From Achromobacter sp. HZ34 (lineage in GTDB: Bacteria; Pseudomonadota; Gammaproteobacteria; Burkholderiales; Burkholderiaceae_B), in NCBI RefSeq assembly GCF_002209485.1, contig NZ_NJIX01000004.1, positions 434,001 to 498,000 on the forward strand: DNA of 64,000 nt. The letters are read 5' to 3'. Position 1 is the first letter of the stretch, and the number at the start of each line of letters is the position of its first letter. Below are positions 36,596-44,501 of the stretch, piece by piece. The notes under the pieces are model-generated. The model saw only the letters and a program-made list of their open reading frames with translations. It was not told the DNA's origin and ran no database searches. Position numbers and translations under genes: made by a program.

Positions 36596-36816
36596 CTTCT
36601 TTTCCTGATTCGAGCGCCAACCGGGTGTTTCGCCGGTAGCGCATGAGACCGCTCCATCGGGAGGCGGTGGCGAATTATGGATTTTCCAGTCATAAGTAAA
36701 AACCCTTATTACGGCGAACACATTCTCATGAGTGCACGCAATAAAGCGTCGGCCCGAGCCTAAAATTTTGGCTGAGATTGACAAGTCGGTCCCCCGGCCG
36801 GCACGAGAAGAACATC

Positions 36817-37773
36817 ATGGATTTGCATTTGAACGACATCGCGCTGTACGTCGAGGTAGCGCGGCGCAAGAACTTCAGCCGCGCGGCCGAAGTATTGAAC
36901 ATGCCGGCCTCGACCTTGTCGCGCCGGGTCGGGGAACTGGAGAAGCACGTGGGCATGCGGCTGCTCAATCGCAGCACGCGGCGCATCGACCTGACCGAGG
37001 CGGGCCAGATCTACTACGAACGCTGCCGCCATCTGGTGGAACGGGCCCGCGTGGCGCACGAACAACTGACCGATATGGCCAGCGCGCCCAAAGGCCTGTT
37101 GCGCGTGTCGATGCAGAGCAGCCTGGCACATCTGTTCCTGCCCGTGGCGATGGCGGAGTTCACGCGCACCTATCCCAATATCGAATGCGAATTCGATGTG
37201 AGTTCGGCGCCCATCGATCCGATCAGCAATCCCTACGATGTCGTGTTGCGCTTCGGCAAGCAGCCCGATTCCGGGCTGATCGCGCGCCAGCTATTGAGCA
37301 TGAGCTGTGAGATGTATGCGATGCCTGCCTACCTGGAACAGCATGGCGTGCCGCGTACACCGCAGGACCTGGCGGGACATGAATGCCTGCGCTCGCTCAT
37401 CGACGAACGCCATTCGGCGTGGGAATTGCGGCGCGGAAAAGAAGTGGAGGTGGTGCAGGTGTCCGGCCATATGTCGGCGAACCAATCCAGCCTGCTGTAC
37501 CGTCTGGCCGTGTCCGGGCTGGGCATCGTGGCGCTGCCCGTGTTCGACCGCGTCCGTCACGCGGTACGGGAAAGCGGGCTGGTGCGCGTGCTGCCGGAAT
37601 GGCAGCTGGCGCCGCTGCCCCTCTATGCGCTGCTGCCGTCGCGCGTACTGCCGGCCAAGACGCAGGCCTTCCTCAGCTTCATCGAACCGCGCCTGAACCT
37701 GGGCCTGTCCTTAGTGGAAGACGAGGATGAAAAAAGCCGCGAGCAGAAGAATCTGCTCGCGGCTCCGCGGTAA
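36817..37773 (+). CDS. LysR family transcriptional regulator, copy 1
   Basis: DNA-binding regulator, 318 aa from MDLHLNDIALYVEVARRKNF. The winged HTH spans about 1-60 (NFSRAAEVLNMPASTLSRRVGELEKHVGMRLLNRSTR), followed by a LysR substrate-binding domain with VSMQSSLAHLFLPVAM and LAVSGLGIVALPVFDRV. It resembles the LysR of the second unit throughout. Its last residues (EKSREQKNLLAAPR) are encoded by the terminator stem-loop of porin 2 on the other strand, so its C-terminus looks extended. It is divergent from the DUF4148 gene and porin 1, probable targets by position. Confidence 0.92.
   Translation: MDLHLNDIALYVEVARRKNFSRAAEVLNMPASTLSRRVGELEKHVGMRLLNRSTRRIDLTEAGQIYYERCRHLVERARVAHEQLTDMASAPKGLLRVSMQSSLAHLFLPVAMAEFTRTYPNIECEFDVSSAPIDPISNPYDVVLRFGKQPDSGLIARQLLSMSCEMYAMPAYLEQHGVPRTPQDLAGHECLRSLIDERHSAWELRRGKEVEVVQVSGHMSANQSSLLYRLAVSGLGIVALPVFDRVRHAVRESGLVRVLPEWQLAPLPLYALLPSRVLPAKTQAFLSFIEPRLNLGLSLVEDEDEKSREQKNLLAAPR
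37730..37764 (-). terminator. Rho-independent terminator of porin 2, inside the end of LysR copy 1
   Basis: Stem AGCCGCGAGCAG / CTGCTCGCGGCT (37735-37746 with 37753-37764) and six T on the minus strand. It lies 162 bp after the porin 2 stop and entirely inside the LysR 1 reading frame, whose TAA is at 37771-37773. Confidence 0.88.
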
Positions 37774-37925
37774 GGCAGGAAATAACGCTTTGCTGGAGAC
37801 GCCGGTCCCTGTCCGGGCTACCGCTGTAACCCGTGCCGTGCACGACCAGCGGGGCTGGTTGTCACTCTCCGGACCGAACGGAAACGATCCGGATAGCCTG
37901 GCCGCGCAATGGCCCGGGGTCCTGC

Positions 37926-39041
37926 TTAGAACTGGTGACGCAGGCCGATGGCAACCGCGGTGTCGGTCACGCCGTCGTGGAAGGCGTAGTTGTCGCCATA
38001 CGAAGCGTAGGCGTACACGTTGGTGCGCTTGGAGAAGGCGTACGTGGCGCCCAGGGCGTAGACATTGAAGGTCTTGTCGTCGCCGGTCAGCTTGTCGTTG
38101 TCCGGCTTGGCACGTTGCCACGAACCGAACACGGCGGTGGACGAACCGACGGGAACCGTCAGGCCAACCATGGTCGAAGTGGCCTTGAAGCCATCGGCCA
38201 GCTTGTAGGTGCCCAGGTCGCTGTAGTCGGCGCCGGGAGACGTGGCCAAGGCCTGGCCGATAAACCAGCCGTCGCGCGTCTGGCTGACGGCGGCGTGCAG
38301 CTTCAGCACTTCGAAGTCGTAGTAGCCACCCAGGGCCCATTGCGACAGCTTGGCTTCGTTCTGGCCGCCAACGGCTGCGTCGGTGGGGTTCATGCGGTCA
38401 TACGACGCGGCCAGGTAGACGGGGCCGTTGGCGTACGACATGCCGGCGGTGATGGCGCGGTTGTTGTCGGACGTGCTGAAACGGCCCGAGTTGTCGGTGC
38501 GCGTGTCGTCGGCGTTGAAGGAGTAGCCGGCGCCGAACTTGAAGCCGCCCAGGTTGGGGGTCTGGTACAGCACCAGGTTGTCCAGGCGCAGGGTGTTCAG
38601 CGCGCCGAAGGTGGTGCCCATATTGGCCGAGTTGAAGTTGGTGGCGAACGGGTCGACCGCCGTGAACACCTTCGTCGCCATATTGGTCTGGCGGCCGAAC
38701 TCGAGGCGGCCCCAGCTCTTGGAATCCAGGCCCAGCGTGGCCTGGCGGCCGAACAGGCGGCTGCCTTGTTGCAGCCGGCCATCGGTGGGACCAAAGCCGT
38801 TTTCCAGCACGAAGACCGCCGACAGGCCATCGCCCAGGTCTTCCGTGCCCTTCAGGCCGAAGCGCGAACCGTTCTGGGTGTTCTGGACTTCGGAGAAGCG
38901 GGTGGCGTGGAAGCCGTCGCCCTTGATGCGCTCGTAGCCGATACCGGCGTCGATCAAGCCGTACAGGGTCACGTTCGTGTCCGCATGGGCCACGCCGGCA
39001 CATGCCGCAGTCAGGGCCACGGCGAGAAGTTTCTTGTTCAT
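37926..39041 (-). CDS. Outer membrane porin (OmpC-like), copy 2
   Basis: General diffusion porin of 371 aa, the same length as copy 1. Signal peptide MNKKLLAVALTAACAGVAHA is followed by DTNVTLYGLIDAGIGYERIK. The conserved SRFGLKGTEDLGDGLSAVFV and SRLFGRQATLGLDS segments are present, and the C-terminus is LRHQF. The two copies are highly similar along their whole length and in the 3' untranslated region, so they are recent duplicates. Most differences fall in segments expected to be surface loops. It is divergent from LysR copy 2. Confidence 0.95.
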   Translation of the reverse strand: MNKKLLAVALTAACAGVAHADTNVTLYGLIDAGIGYERIKGDGFHATRFSEVQNTQNGSRFGLKGTEDLGDGLSAVFVLENGFGPTDGRLQQGSRLFGRQATLGLDSKSWGRLEFGRQTNMATKVFTAVDPFATNFNSANMGTTFGALNTLRLDNLVLYQTPNLGGFKFGAGYSFNADDTRTDNSGRFSTSDNNRAITAGMSYANGPVYLAASYDRMNPTDAAVGGQNEAKLSQWALGGYYDFEVLKLHAAVSQTRDGWFIGQALATSPGADYSDLGTYKLADGFKATSTMVGLTVPVGSSTAVFGSWQRAKPDNDKLTGDDKTFNVYALGATYAFSKRTNVYAYASYGDNYAFHDGVTDTAVAIGLRHQF

Positions 39042-39174
39042 GGATTTCCCAAGATTCTGGTTTGAATAAAACGCCTCGATAGCTGTGTCGGGAGACACGA
39101 GGACGGGGCGCAGTTTCAAGCCATTTCCAAATGAGATAAATCCGTTAATCGGTGAGTCGCGTTCCATCAGTGGG

Positions 39175-39244
39175 GAACGTTTGTCATCTTTCTGCCATCT
39201 TCCATGGACGGTACGTGACGCGACGCCATTGAGACAAAACGTTC
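39175..39244. promoter_or_regulatory. Inverted repeat between porin 2 and LysR 2
   Basis: GAACGTTTGTC (39175-39185) and GACAAAACGTTC (39233-39244) are inverted copies (one-base gap) about 58 bp apart, in the 289-bp divergent promoter region. Binding by a LysR tetramer to two such sites would be in keeping with the family, but the regulator is inferred only from position. Confidence 0.4.
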
Positions 39245-39330
39245 ACATGCTTGGGGCATCATGGCGCCAACAAGAAAAGCGCCTATGAATGCGCTGGGGG
39301 CTGGTCAGTCCCCACCCGGTTTCGAGCATC

Positions 39331-40236
39331 ATGGAATTGCATTTGAACGACATCGCGCTCTACGTCGAAGTGGCGCGGCGTGGCAACATCAGCCGCGCCG
39401 CCAGAGTCCTCAACATGCCCGCAACCACGCTGACACGGCGGGTCGATGAACTGGAACGGCGGCTGGGCTTGCGCCTGCTGAGCCGCAGCCGGCAAGGCGT
39501 GGCCCTGACCGAGGCCGGCCAGATGTACTACGAGCGCTGCCAACCCCTGGTCGAACGCGCGCGCATGGCGCATATGTCCTTGCAGGACACCGTCGACATT
39601 CCACGTGGCAAGCTGCGGGTCTCTTTGCATAGCAGCCTGGCCGATCTGTTCCTGCCCGCGGTGATGGATGAATTCATCCGCATGTATCCGCTGATCGAAT
39701 GCGAGTTCGATGTCAGCGCCGCCGTCATCGATCCCGCCCGCGATTCTTGCGACCTGGCGCTGCGCCTGGGCCGGCAGCCGGATTCCAGCCTGGTCGCGCG
39801 CAAGCTGGGCGAGATGAGCTGGGACATGTATGCCGCACCCGCCTATCTGGCCGGCCATGGCGTGCCGGCCGTGCCGGGCGACCTGGCCGGCCACGAATGC
39901 CTGCGCAGTCTGCTGGAGGAACAGAACCAGACCTGGGAACTGAAGCGCGGAACGGAGACGCAACAGGTGGCGGTGTCGGGCCGCTTGACCGCCAATCAGG
40001 CCGAACTGCTGTTCAGGCTGGCGGCGGCGGGGCTGGGCATCGCGGCCCTGCCCGCGTGTGAGCAGGTGCGTGGATGGGTGGGCGGCAGCGGGCTGTTGCA
40101 GGTGCTGCCGGCGTGGCGGCTGGCGCCCGTGCCCTTGTATGCCTTGACGCCGACGCGGGTGCCGCCCGCCAGGACGCGGGCGTTTCTCGATTTCATCGAA
40201 CCGCGGCTACGGGCCGGCTTGCAGGTTGCGTACTAA
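39331..40236 (+). CDS. LysR family transcriptional regulator, copy 2
   Basis: DNA-binding regulator, 301 aa from MELHLNDIALYVEVARRGNI. HTH about 1-60 (ISRAARVLNMPATTLTRRVDELERRLGLRLLSRSRQG), then a substrate-binding domain with VSLHSSLADLFLPAVMDEF and LAAAGLGIAALPACEQV. It aligns with LysR copy 1 over its whole length and shares the unusual start motif LHLNDIALYVEVARR. It is divergent from porin 2. Its stop overlaps the end of the convergent aminotransferase gene by 4 bp. Confidence 0.92.
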   Translation: MELHLNDIALYVEVARRGNISRAARVLNMPATTLTRRVDELERRLGLRLLSRSRQGVALTEAGQMYYERCQPLVERARMAHMSLQDTVDIPRGKLRVSLHSSLADLFLPAVMDEFIRMYPLIECEFDVSAAVIDPARDSCDLALRLGRQPDSSLVARKLGEMSWDMYAAPAYLAGHGVPAVPGDLAGHECLRSLLEEQNQTWELKRGTETQQVAVSGRLTANQAELLFRLAAAGLGIAALPACEQVRGWVGGSGLLQVLPAWRLAPVPLYALTPTRVPPARTRAFLDFIEPRLRAGLQVAY

Positions 40237-41420
40237 GACGCGGCGTGTTCGCGCAGGACTTCCATGGCCGCGGCGACGCCGCCGGGCTGGTGTGGGACGC
40301 CGGCCAGCGCCAAGCCCATTTCCACCCCGGCCAACGTGCCCATCAGGCTCAGGTCGTTGAAGTCGCCCAGGTGGCCGATGCGGAACACCTTGCCGCTCAA
40401 CTTGCCCAGCCCCTGGCCCAGCGACATGTCGAAGCGGTCCAGGACGATGGCGCGGAAAGCATCGGCGTCGTGGCCTTCAGGCATGCGCACCGTCGTCAGC
40501 ACCGGGCTGTATTCGGCCGGATCCACGCAGTTGTTCTCCAGGCCCCACGCGGCCACGGCGGCACGCGCGGCGGCGCCGTGGCGCACATGACGTGCGTGAA
40601 CCTGCGCCAGGCCGGCCTCGCGCAACATGTCGCAGGCTTCCGACAGGCCATAGAGCAGATTGGTGGCCGGCGTATAAGGCCAGCTGCCTTTCTCGTTGGC
40701 CTGGATGATGTCCTGCCAGTTCCAGTAGCTGCGCGGCATGCCGCCGCTGGCCGCTGCCGCCAGGGCCTTGGCGCTGACGGCGTTGAACGACAGGCCGGCC
40801 GGCAGCATCATGCCTTTCTGCGAGCCGGAAATCGTCACGTCCACGCCCCAGTCGTCGTGGCGGTATTCGACCGCGCCCAGGGACGACACGGTGTCGACCA
40901 TCAGCAGGGCCGGGTGGCCGGCACGGTCCATGGCCTGCCGCACGGCGGGGACGTTGGACAGCACGCCCGTGGACGTTTCGTTATGCACGATGCAGACGGC
41001 CTTGATGCGATGCTCGCGGTCTTCGCGCAGCCGCTGTTCGATGACGGCGGCGTCGACGCCATGGCGCCAGTCGCCGGGCAGGGTCTCCGTGACCAGGCCC
41101 AGCTTGCGCGCCAGGTTCTGCCACAGCGTGGCGAACTGGCCGGTCTCGTACATCAGCACCTGATCGCCGGCGGCCAGGGTGTTGACCAGCGCCGCTTCCC
41201 AGGCACCCGTGCCGGAAGCGGGATAGACCATCACCGGCTGCGTGGTGCCGAACAGCTCGCCCAGGTCCGCCAGGATCTTGCGCGCCAGCACCTGGAACTG
41301 CGGGCCGCGATGGTCGATGGTGGGTTGGTCGATGGCCCGCAGGATGCGGTCGGGGACGTTGCTGGGACCAGGAATCTGCAGGAAATGTCTGCCGCCACGG
41401 TAGGGGGCTCGGAAGGTCAT
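40233..41420 (-). CDS. Alanine/serine-glyoxylate aminotransferase family protein (class V PLP)
   Basis: PLP-dependent transaminase of the fold-type I, class V group (serine/alanine-glyoxylate aminotransferase). From the ATG at 41420 it is 395 aa and starts MTFRAPYRGGRHFLQIPGPS; the frame is open to 42245 but the extension is only the antisense of the GntR gene. Key parts are the PASGTGAWEAALVN cofactor loop, the HNETSTGVLSNV segment, the PLP aspartate in LLMVDTVSSLG, and the Schiff-base lysine Lys202 in SGSQKGMMLPAGL. The amino donor (serine or alanine) is not settled by sequence. A GntR regulator lies divergently upstream. Confidence 0.93.
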   Translation of the reverse strand: MTFRAPYRGGRHFLQIPGPSNVPDRILRAIDQPTIDHRGPQFQVLARKILADLGELFGTTQPVMVYPASGTGAWEAALVNTLAAGDQVLMYETGQFATLWQNLARKLGLVTETLPGDWRHGVDAAVIEQRLREDREHRIKAVCIVHNETSTGVLSNVPAVRQAMDRAGHPALLMVDTVSSLGAVEYRHDDWGVDVTISGSQKGMMLPAGLSFNAVSAKALAAAASGGMPRSYWNWQDIIQANEKGSWPYTPATNLLYGLSEACDMLREAGLAQVHARHVRHGAAARAAVAAWGLENNCVDPAEYSPVLTTVRMPEGHDADAFRAIVLDRFDMSLGQGLGKLSGKVFRIGHLGDFNDLSLMGTLAGVEMGLALAGVPHQPGGVAAAMEVLREHAAS

Positions 41421-41594
41421 GGTGGAATCCTTGTTTTTTGCATGCAATTTTGCCGCGTTGATGCTAATTGAACGCCAGCGTAACAACATAAGGGTTTTCC
41501 CTGGCAGACATAAGATGGGCCCCCAAGGGCGCAAGCTGTTTCGCTCCCTTTTTTGTCGGTAAAGTGCGATCTCTCTCCCTGTCCTGTCCACCCC

Positions 41595-42362
41595 ATGTCT
41601 CTCGACTCCGACACGCCGCCGCTGCTCGCCAGCCTGGATCGCCCGCCGACAGGCCCTTCGGTCCTGCACGACGCCGTCGTGGGGCATCTGCGCGCGCTGA
41701 TCGTCGAGGGGCGCCTGGCGCCGGGACAGCGCTTGAATGAACGCGTCCTGTGCGAACAGCTGAAAGTGTCGCGGACGCCCTTGCGCGAGGCCTACAAGGT
41801 GCTGGCCGTCGAAGGCCTGGTGCGCCTGCTGCCCAATCGGGGCGCCGAGGTGCTGCGCCTGACCGAGGCCGAAGTCATCGAGCTGTTCGAATTGATCGGC
41901 GGGCTGGAGGCGATGTCGGGCGAGCTGGCCTGTGCCCGCATCGAGGCGGCGCAGTTGGCGGAAATCCGCGCACTGCATTTCGAGATGATGGCCTGTCACG
42001 CGCGCCGCGACCTGGCGCCCTATTTCGATTTGAACCGCCGCATCCATGAAGCCATCAATCGCGCGGCCGGCAACAGCATGCTGTCGGAAACCTATAAGCG
42101 GGTGAACATGCGCTGCCAGTCGCTGCGCTATCGCTCGAATTTCGACCAGGACAAATGGGATGCCGCGTTGGCCGACCACACCGCCATGCTGGAAGCGCTG
42201 GAGCAGCGCGACGGCGCCCGCATGCGGGCCTTGATGACCGCGCACCTGACGGCCAAGCGCGACGCCGTGCTCAAGGCCATGCAGGCCGACGCGCCGGGCA
42301 ACCTGGCCCAGCGCCGCGCGGCGCGGTCTTCGGCCATCCTGGCGGCGGCGCTGGCCGATTGA
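41595..42362 (+). CDS. GntR family transcriptional regulator (FadR/FCD type)
   Basis: Regulator of 255 aa from MSLDSDTPPLLASLDRPPTG. The winged HTH (about 25-90) has LHDAVVGHLRALIVEGRLAPGQRLNERVLCEQL and SRTPLREAYKVLAVEGLV; the FCD effector domain follows, with FDLNRRIHEAINRAAGN and the metal-binding histidines expected in DHTAMLEAL and MTAHL. It is divergent from the aminotransferase gene (174 bp between starts) and 119 bp before the flavin reductase-like gene, either of which may be its target. The ligand is unknown. Confidence 0.92.
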   Translation: MSLDSDTPPLLASLDRPPTGPSVLHDAVVGHLRALIVEGRLAPGQRLNERVLCEQLKVSRTPLREAYKVLAVEGLVRLLPNRGAEVLRLTEAEVIELFELIGGLEAMSGELACARIEAAQLAEIRALHFEMMACHARRDLAPYFDLNRRIHEAINRAAGNSMLSETYKRVNMRCQSLRYRSNFDQDKWDAALADHTAMLEALEQRDGARMRALMTAHLTAKRDAVLKAMQADAPGNLAQRRAARSSAILAAALAD

Positions 42363-42382
42363 TACTGGCGTAATATCACGCG

Positions 42383-42430
42383 CTACGTATGCCTGGCTTA
42401 CCTACGCATGCCTGGCCACGTACGCCTGGC
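42383..42430. repeat. Three short tandem repeats TACGYATGCCTGGC
   Basis: CTACGTATGCCTGGC (42383-42397), CTACGCATGCCTGGC (42402-42416) and a shorter GTACGCCTGGC (42420-42430) lie in tandem with a period near 19 bp, between the GntR gene and the next gene. Their role is unknown. Confidence 0.6.
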
Positions 42431-42481
42431 TGTGTTTGCCCGGCCTTCCTGCCTGGTTATCCCGCTCACTTATCTGCCGCC

Positions 42482-43105
42482 ATGTCCGATATCCATTTCT
42501 ACGAACCCAGCGCGGGCCATGGCCTGGCGCACGATCCCTTGAATGCCATCGTCGCGCCGCGTCCCATCGGCTGGGTGTCGACGCAGGCCGCCGACGGTAC
42601 CCTGAACCTGGCACCCTACAGCTTCTTCAATCTGTTCAACTACAAGCCGCCCATCGTCGGCTTCTGCAGCCTGCGCCGCAAGGACTCGCTGTGCAATGTG
42701 GAAGCGCATGGCGAATTCGTCTGGAACCTGGCCACGCGATCGCTGGCCGAGGCCATGAACCGCAGCAGCGCGCCGGCGCCGGCCGATGTCGACGAGTTCA
42801 AGCTGGCGGGCCTGACACCGGAGCCCTCGCGTCTGGTCAAGGTGCCACGCGTGAAGGAAACCCCGGTCGCCTTCGAGTGCAAGGTGACACAGATCGTGCG
42901 GCTCAAGGGCAAGGGCGGCGAGGACATCGACGCCTGGCTGGTGCTGGGCGAAGCAGTAGGCATCCACATCCGCCGCGATCTGATCGTGGACGGGGTCTAC
43001 GACACGGCAGGCGGCGAACCGATCTTGCGCGGCGGCGGCCCGACTTCGTATTTCGGCATCACCCGCGACGACGAATTCCACCTGGAACGCCCGGCCTGGC
43101 CTTGA
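42482..43105 (+). CDS. Flavin reductase family protein (FMN-binding split barrel)
   Basis: FMN-binding protein of 207 aa, of the DIM6/NTAB flavoprotein group. The start MSDIHFYEPSAGHGLAHDPL follows from conservation, and the motif NAIVAPRPIGWVSTQAADGT with LAPYSFFNLFNYKPPIVGF is typical of the split-barrel FMN site. Such proteins supply reduced flavin or act as small reductases; the true reaction is unknown. It follows the GntR gene in the same direction. Confidence 0.88.
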   Translation: MSDIHFYEPSAGHGLAHDPLNAIVAPRPIGWVSTQAADGTLNLAPYSFFNLFNYKPPIVGFCSLRRKDSLCNVEAHGEFVWNLATRSLAEAMNRSSAPAPADVDEFKLAGLTPEPSRLVKVPRVKETPVAFECKVTQIVRLKGKGGEDIDAWLVLGEAVGIHIRRDLIVDGVYDTAGGEPILRGGGPTSYFGITRDDEFHLERPAWP

Positions 43106-43286
43106 GCGCTGCTTCGTCCGCGGCGCCCGGCCCTCTGGGGGCCTGGGCGCCGTGCCGTTCCCAGGGGCTGCCCCTGGCAGCACTTCTTCCAAAGCCAGTT
43201 CTTCCAAAGCCTGTTCAGCTTGCCGTCATGCCGAGGCATGATGCTTGCCATCGCCCTTCGGATCAGTAAATCTGAAGGGCACCGGC

Positions 43287-44501
43287 ATGGCCGACCAGAC
43301 CGAACGCGAACACGACGAACCCGCGCCTCATGACGCGAGCGATAAGCAGGACGAGGACGGTAAGAAAGAAGCCGACGACGCCAAGGAAAAGAAGGACGAC
43401 AGCGACCAGGACGACGATAAGGACGACGGCAAGGACGACGGCAAGGACGACGAAGCCAAGGGCAAGAAGCGCAGCAAGAAGCCCTTGATCATCCTGGGTA
43501 TCGTCGCATTGGTTCTGGTGGTGGGCGGCGTCGTATGGTGGTTTCTCACGCGTAATCAGGTCAGCACCGATGACGCCTACACGGAAGGCAATGCCGTCAC
43601 CATCGCGCCCAAGGTCGGTGGCTATGTCGTCCAGCTGAACATCGATGACAACACCAAGGTAAAGAAAGGCGACCTGCTGCTGCGCATCGATCCGCGCGAT
43701 TACATTGCCGCGCGCGACCAGGCCGTGGCGCAACGCGCGCTGGCGGCCGCGCAACTGAACCAGGCGAATACCCAACTGGCATTGGCGCGCGTGCAATACC
43801 CCGCACAATTGGCGCAAGCCCGTGCGCAGGAGAAATCCGCCCAGGCCAACCTGACCAACGCGCAGGCCGCCTACCAGCGGCAACGCAATGTCGACCCGCG
43901 CGCCACCAGCCAGCAGAACGTCGATACCGCCACCGCGCAACAGCGCAGCGCGCAAGCCGAAGTGGCCAATGCCCAGGCGCAGGTACAGGCGGCCGACGTG
44001 GTGCAGCAGCAGATCGACCAGGCGCAAGCCCTGGTCAAGGCCCGCGAAGCGCAGCTGCAGGCCGCCGACGCCCAGGTCGAACAGGCCGAGTTGAACCTGT
44101 CCTACACCGAAGTGCACGCGCCCAGCGACGGTTGGGTGACACGGCGCAATGTGAACGTCGGCTCCCTGTTGCAGGCCGGCATGACGGTCTTCGCGCTGGT
44201 GCCGCCCACCGTGTGGGTGACGGCGAATTTCAAGGAAACCCAGCTTGACCGCATGCGGCCGGGCAATGCCGTGGATATCGATGTCGATGCCTATCCGGAC
44301 CTGAAGCTGCACGGGCATGTCGACAGCGTGCAGCTGGGCACCGGCTCGCGCTTCTCGGCCTTCCCGGCGGAAAACGCCACCGGCAATTTCGTCAAGATCG
44401 TGCAGCGGGTGCCGGTGAAGATCGTCATCGACAGCGGCATGGATCCCAACGTGCCGCTGCCGCTGGGCCTGTCGGTGGTGCCCACGGTGGCGCTGCAATG
44501 A
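43287..44501 (+). CDS. HlyD/EmrA-type membrane fusion protein with a hyperacidic cytoplasmic tail
   Basis: Periplasmic adaptor linking the MFS pump to the outer-membrane channel, 404 aa. Residues 1-62 are a highly charged cytoplasmic tail with runs of Asp, Lys and Glu (DDDKDDGKDDGKDDEAKGKK). A single membrane helix spans about 66-87, followed by the biotinyl-lipoyl-like domain (APKVGGYVVQLNIDDNTKVKKGDLLLRIDPRDY), a coiled-coil hairpin rich in Ala and Gln (about 125-275), and a beta-barrel with APSDGWVTRRNVNVGSLLQAG. The tail is longer and more acidic than in typical EmrA proteins. The stop overlaps the MFS start by 4 bp. Confidence 0.92.
   Translation: MADQTEREHDEPAPHDASDKQDEDGKKEADDAKEKKDDSDQDDDKDDGKDDGKDDEAKGKKRSKKPLIILGIVALVLVVGGVVWWFLTRNQVSTDDAYTEGNAVTIAPKVGGYVVQLNIDDNTKVKKGDLLLRIDPRDYIAARDQAVAQRALAAAQLNQANTQLALARVQYPAQLAQARAQEKSAQANLTNAQAAYQRQRNVDPRATSQQNVDTATAQQRSAQAEVANAQAQVQAADVVQQQIDQAQALVKAREAQLQAADAQVEQAELNLSYTEVHAPSDGWVTRRNVNVGSLLQAGMTVFALVPPTVWVTANFKETQLDRMRPGNAVDIDVDAYPDLKLHGHVDSVQLGTGSRFSAFPAENATGNFVKIVQRVPVKIVIDSGMDPNVPLPLGLSVVPTVALQ

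Noticed and set aside
40233-42245. 670-aa version of the aminotransferase
   Set aside because: The extra 275 residues are the antisense of the GntR regulator; the family's conserved N-terminus begins at 41420.
43184-43211. Direct repeat TTCTTCCAAAGCC, two copies 15 bp apart
   Set aside because: Too short and too few copies to assign meaning; it lies in a 180-bp intergenic gap with no other signal.
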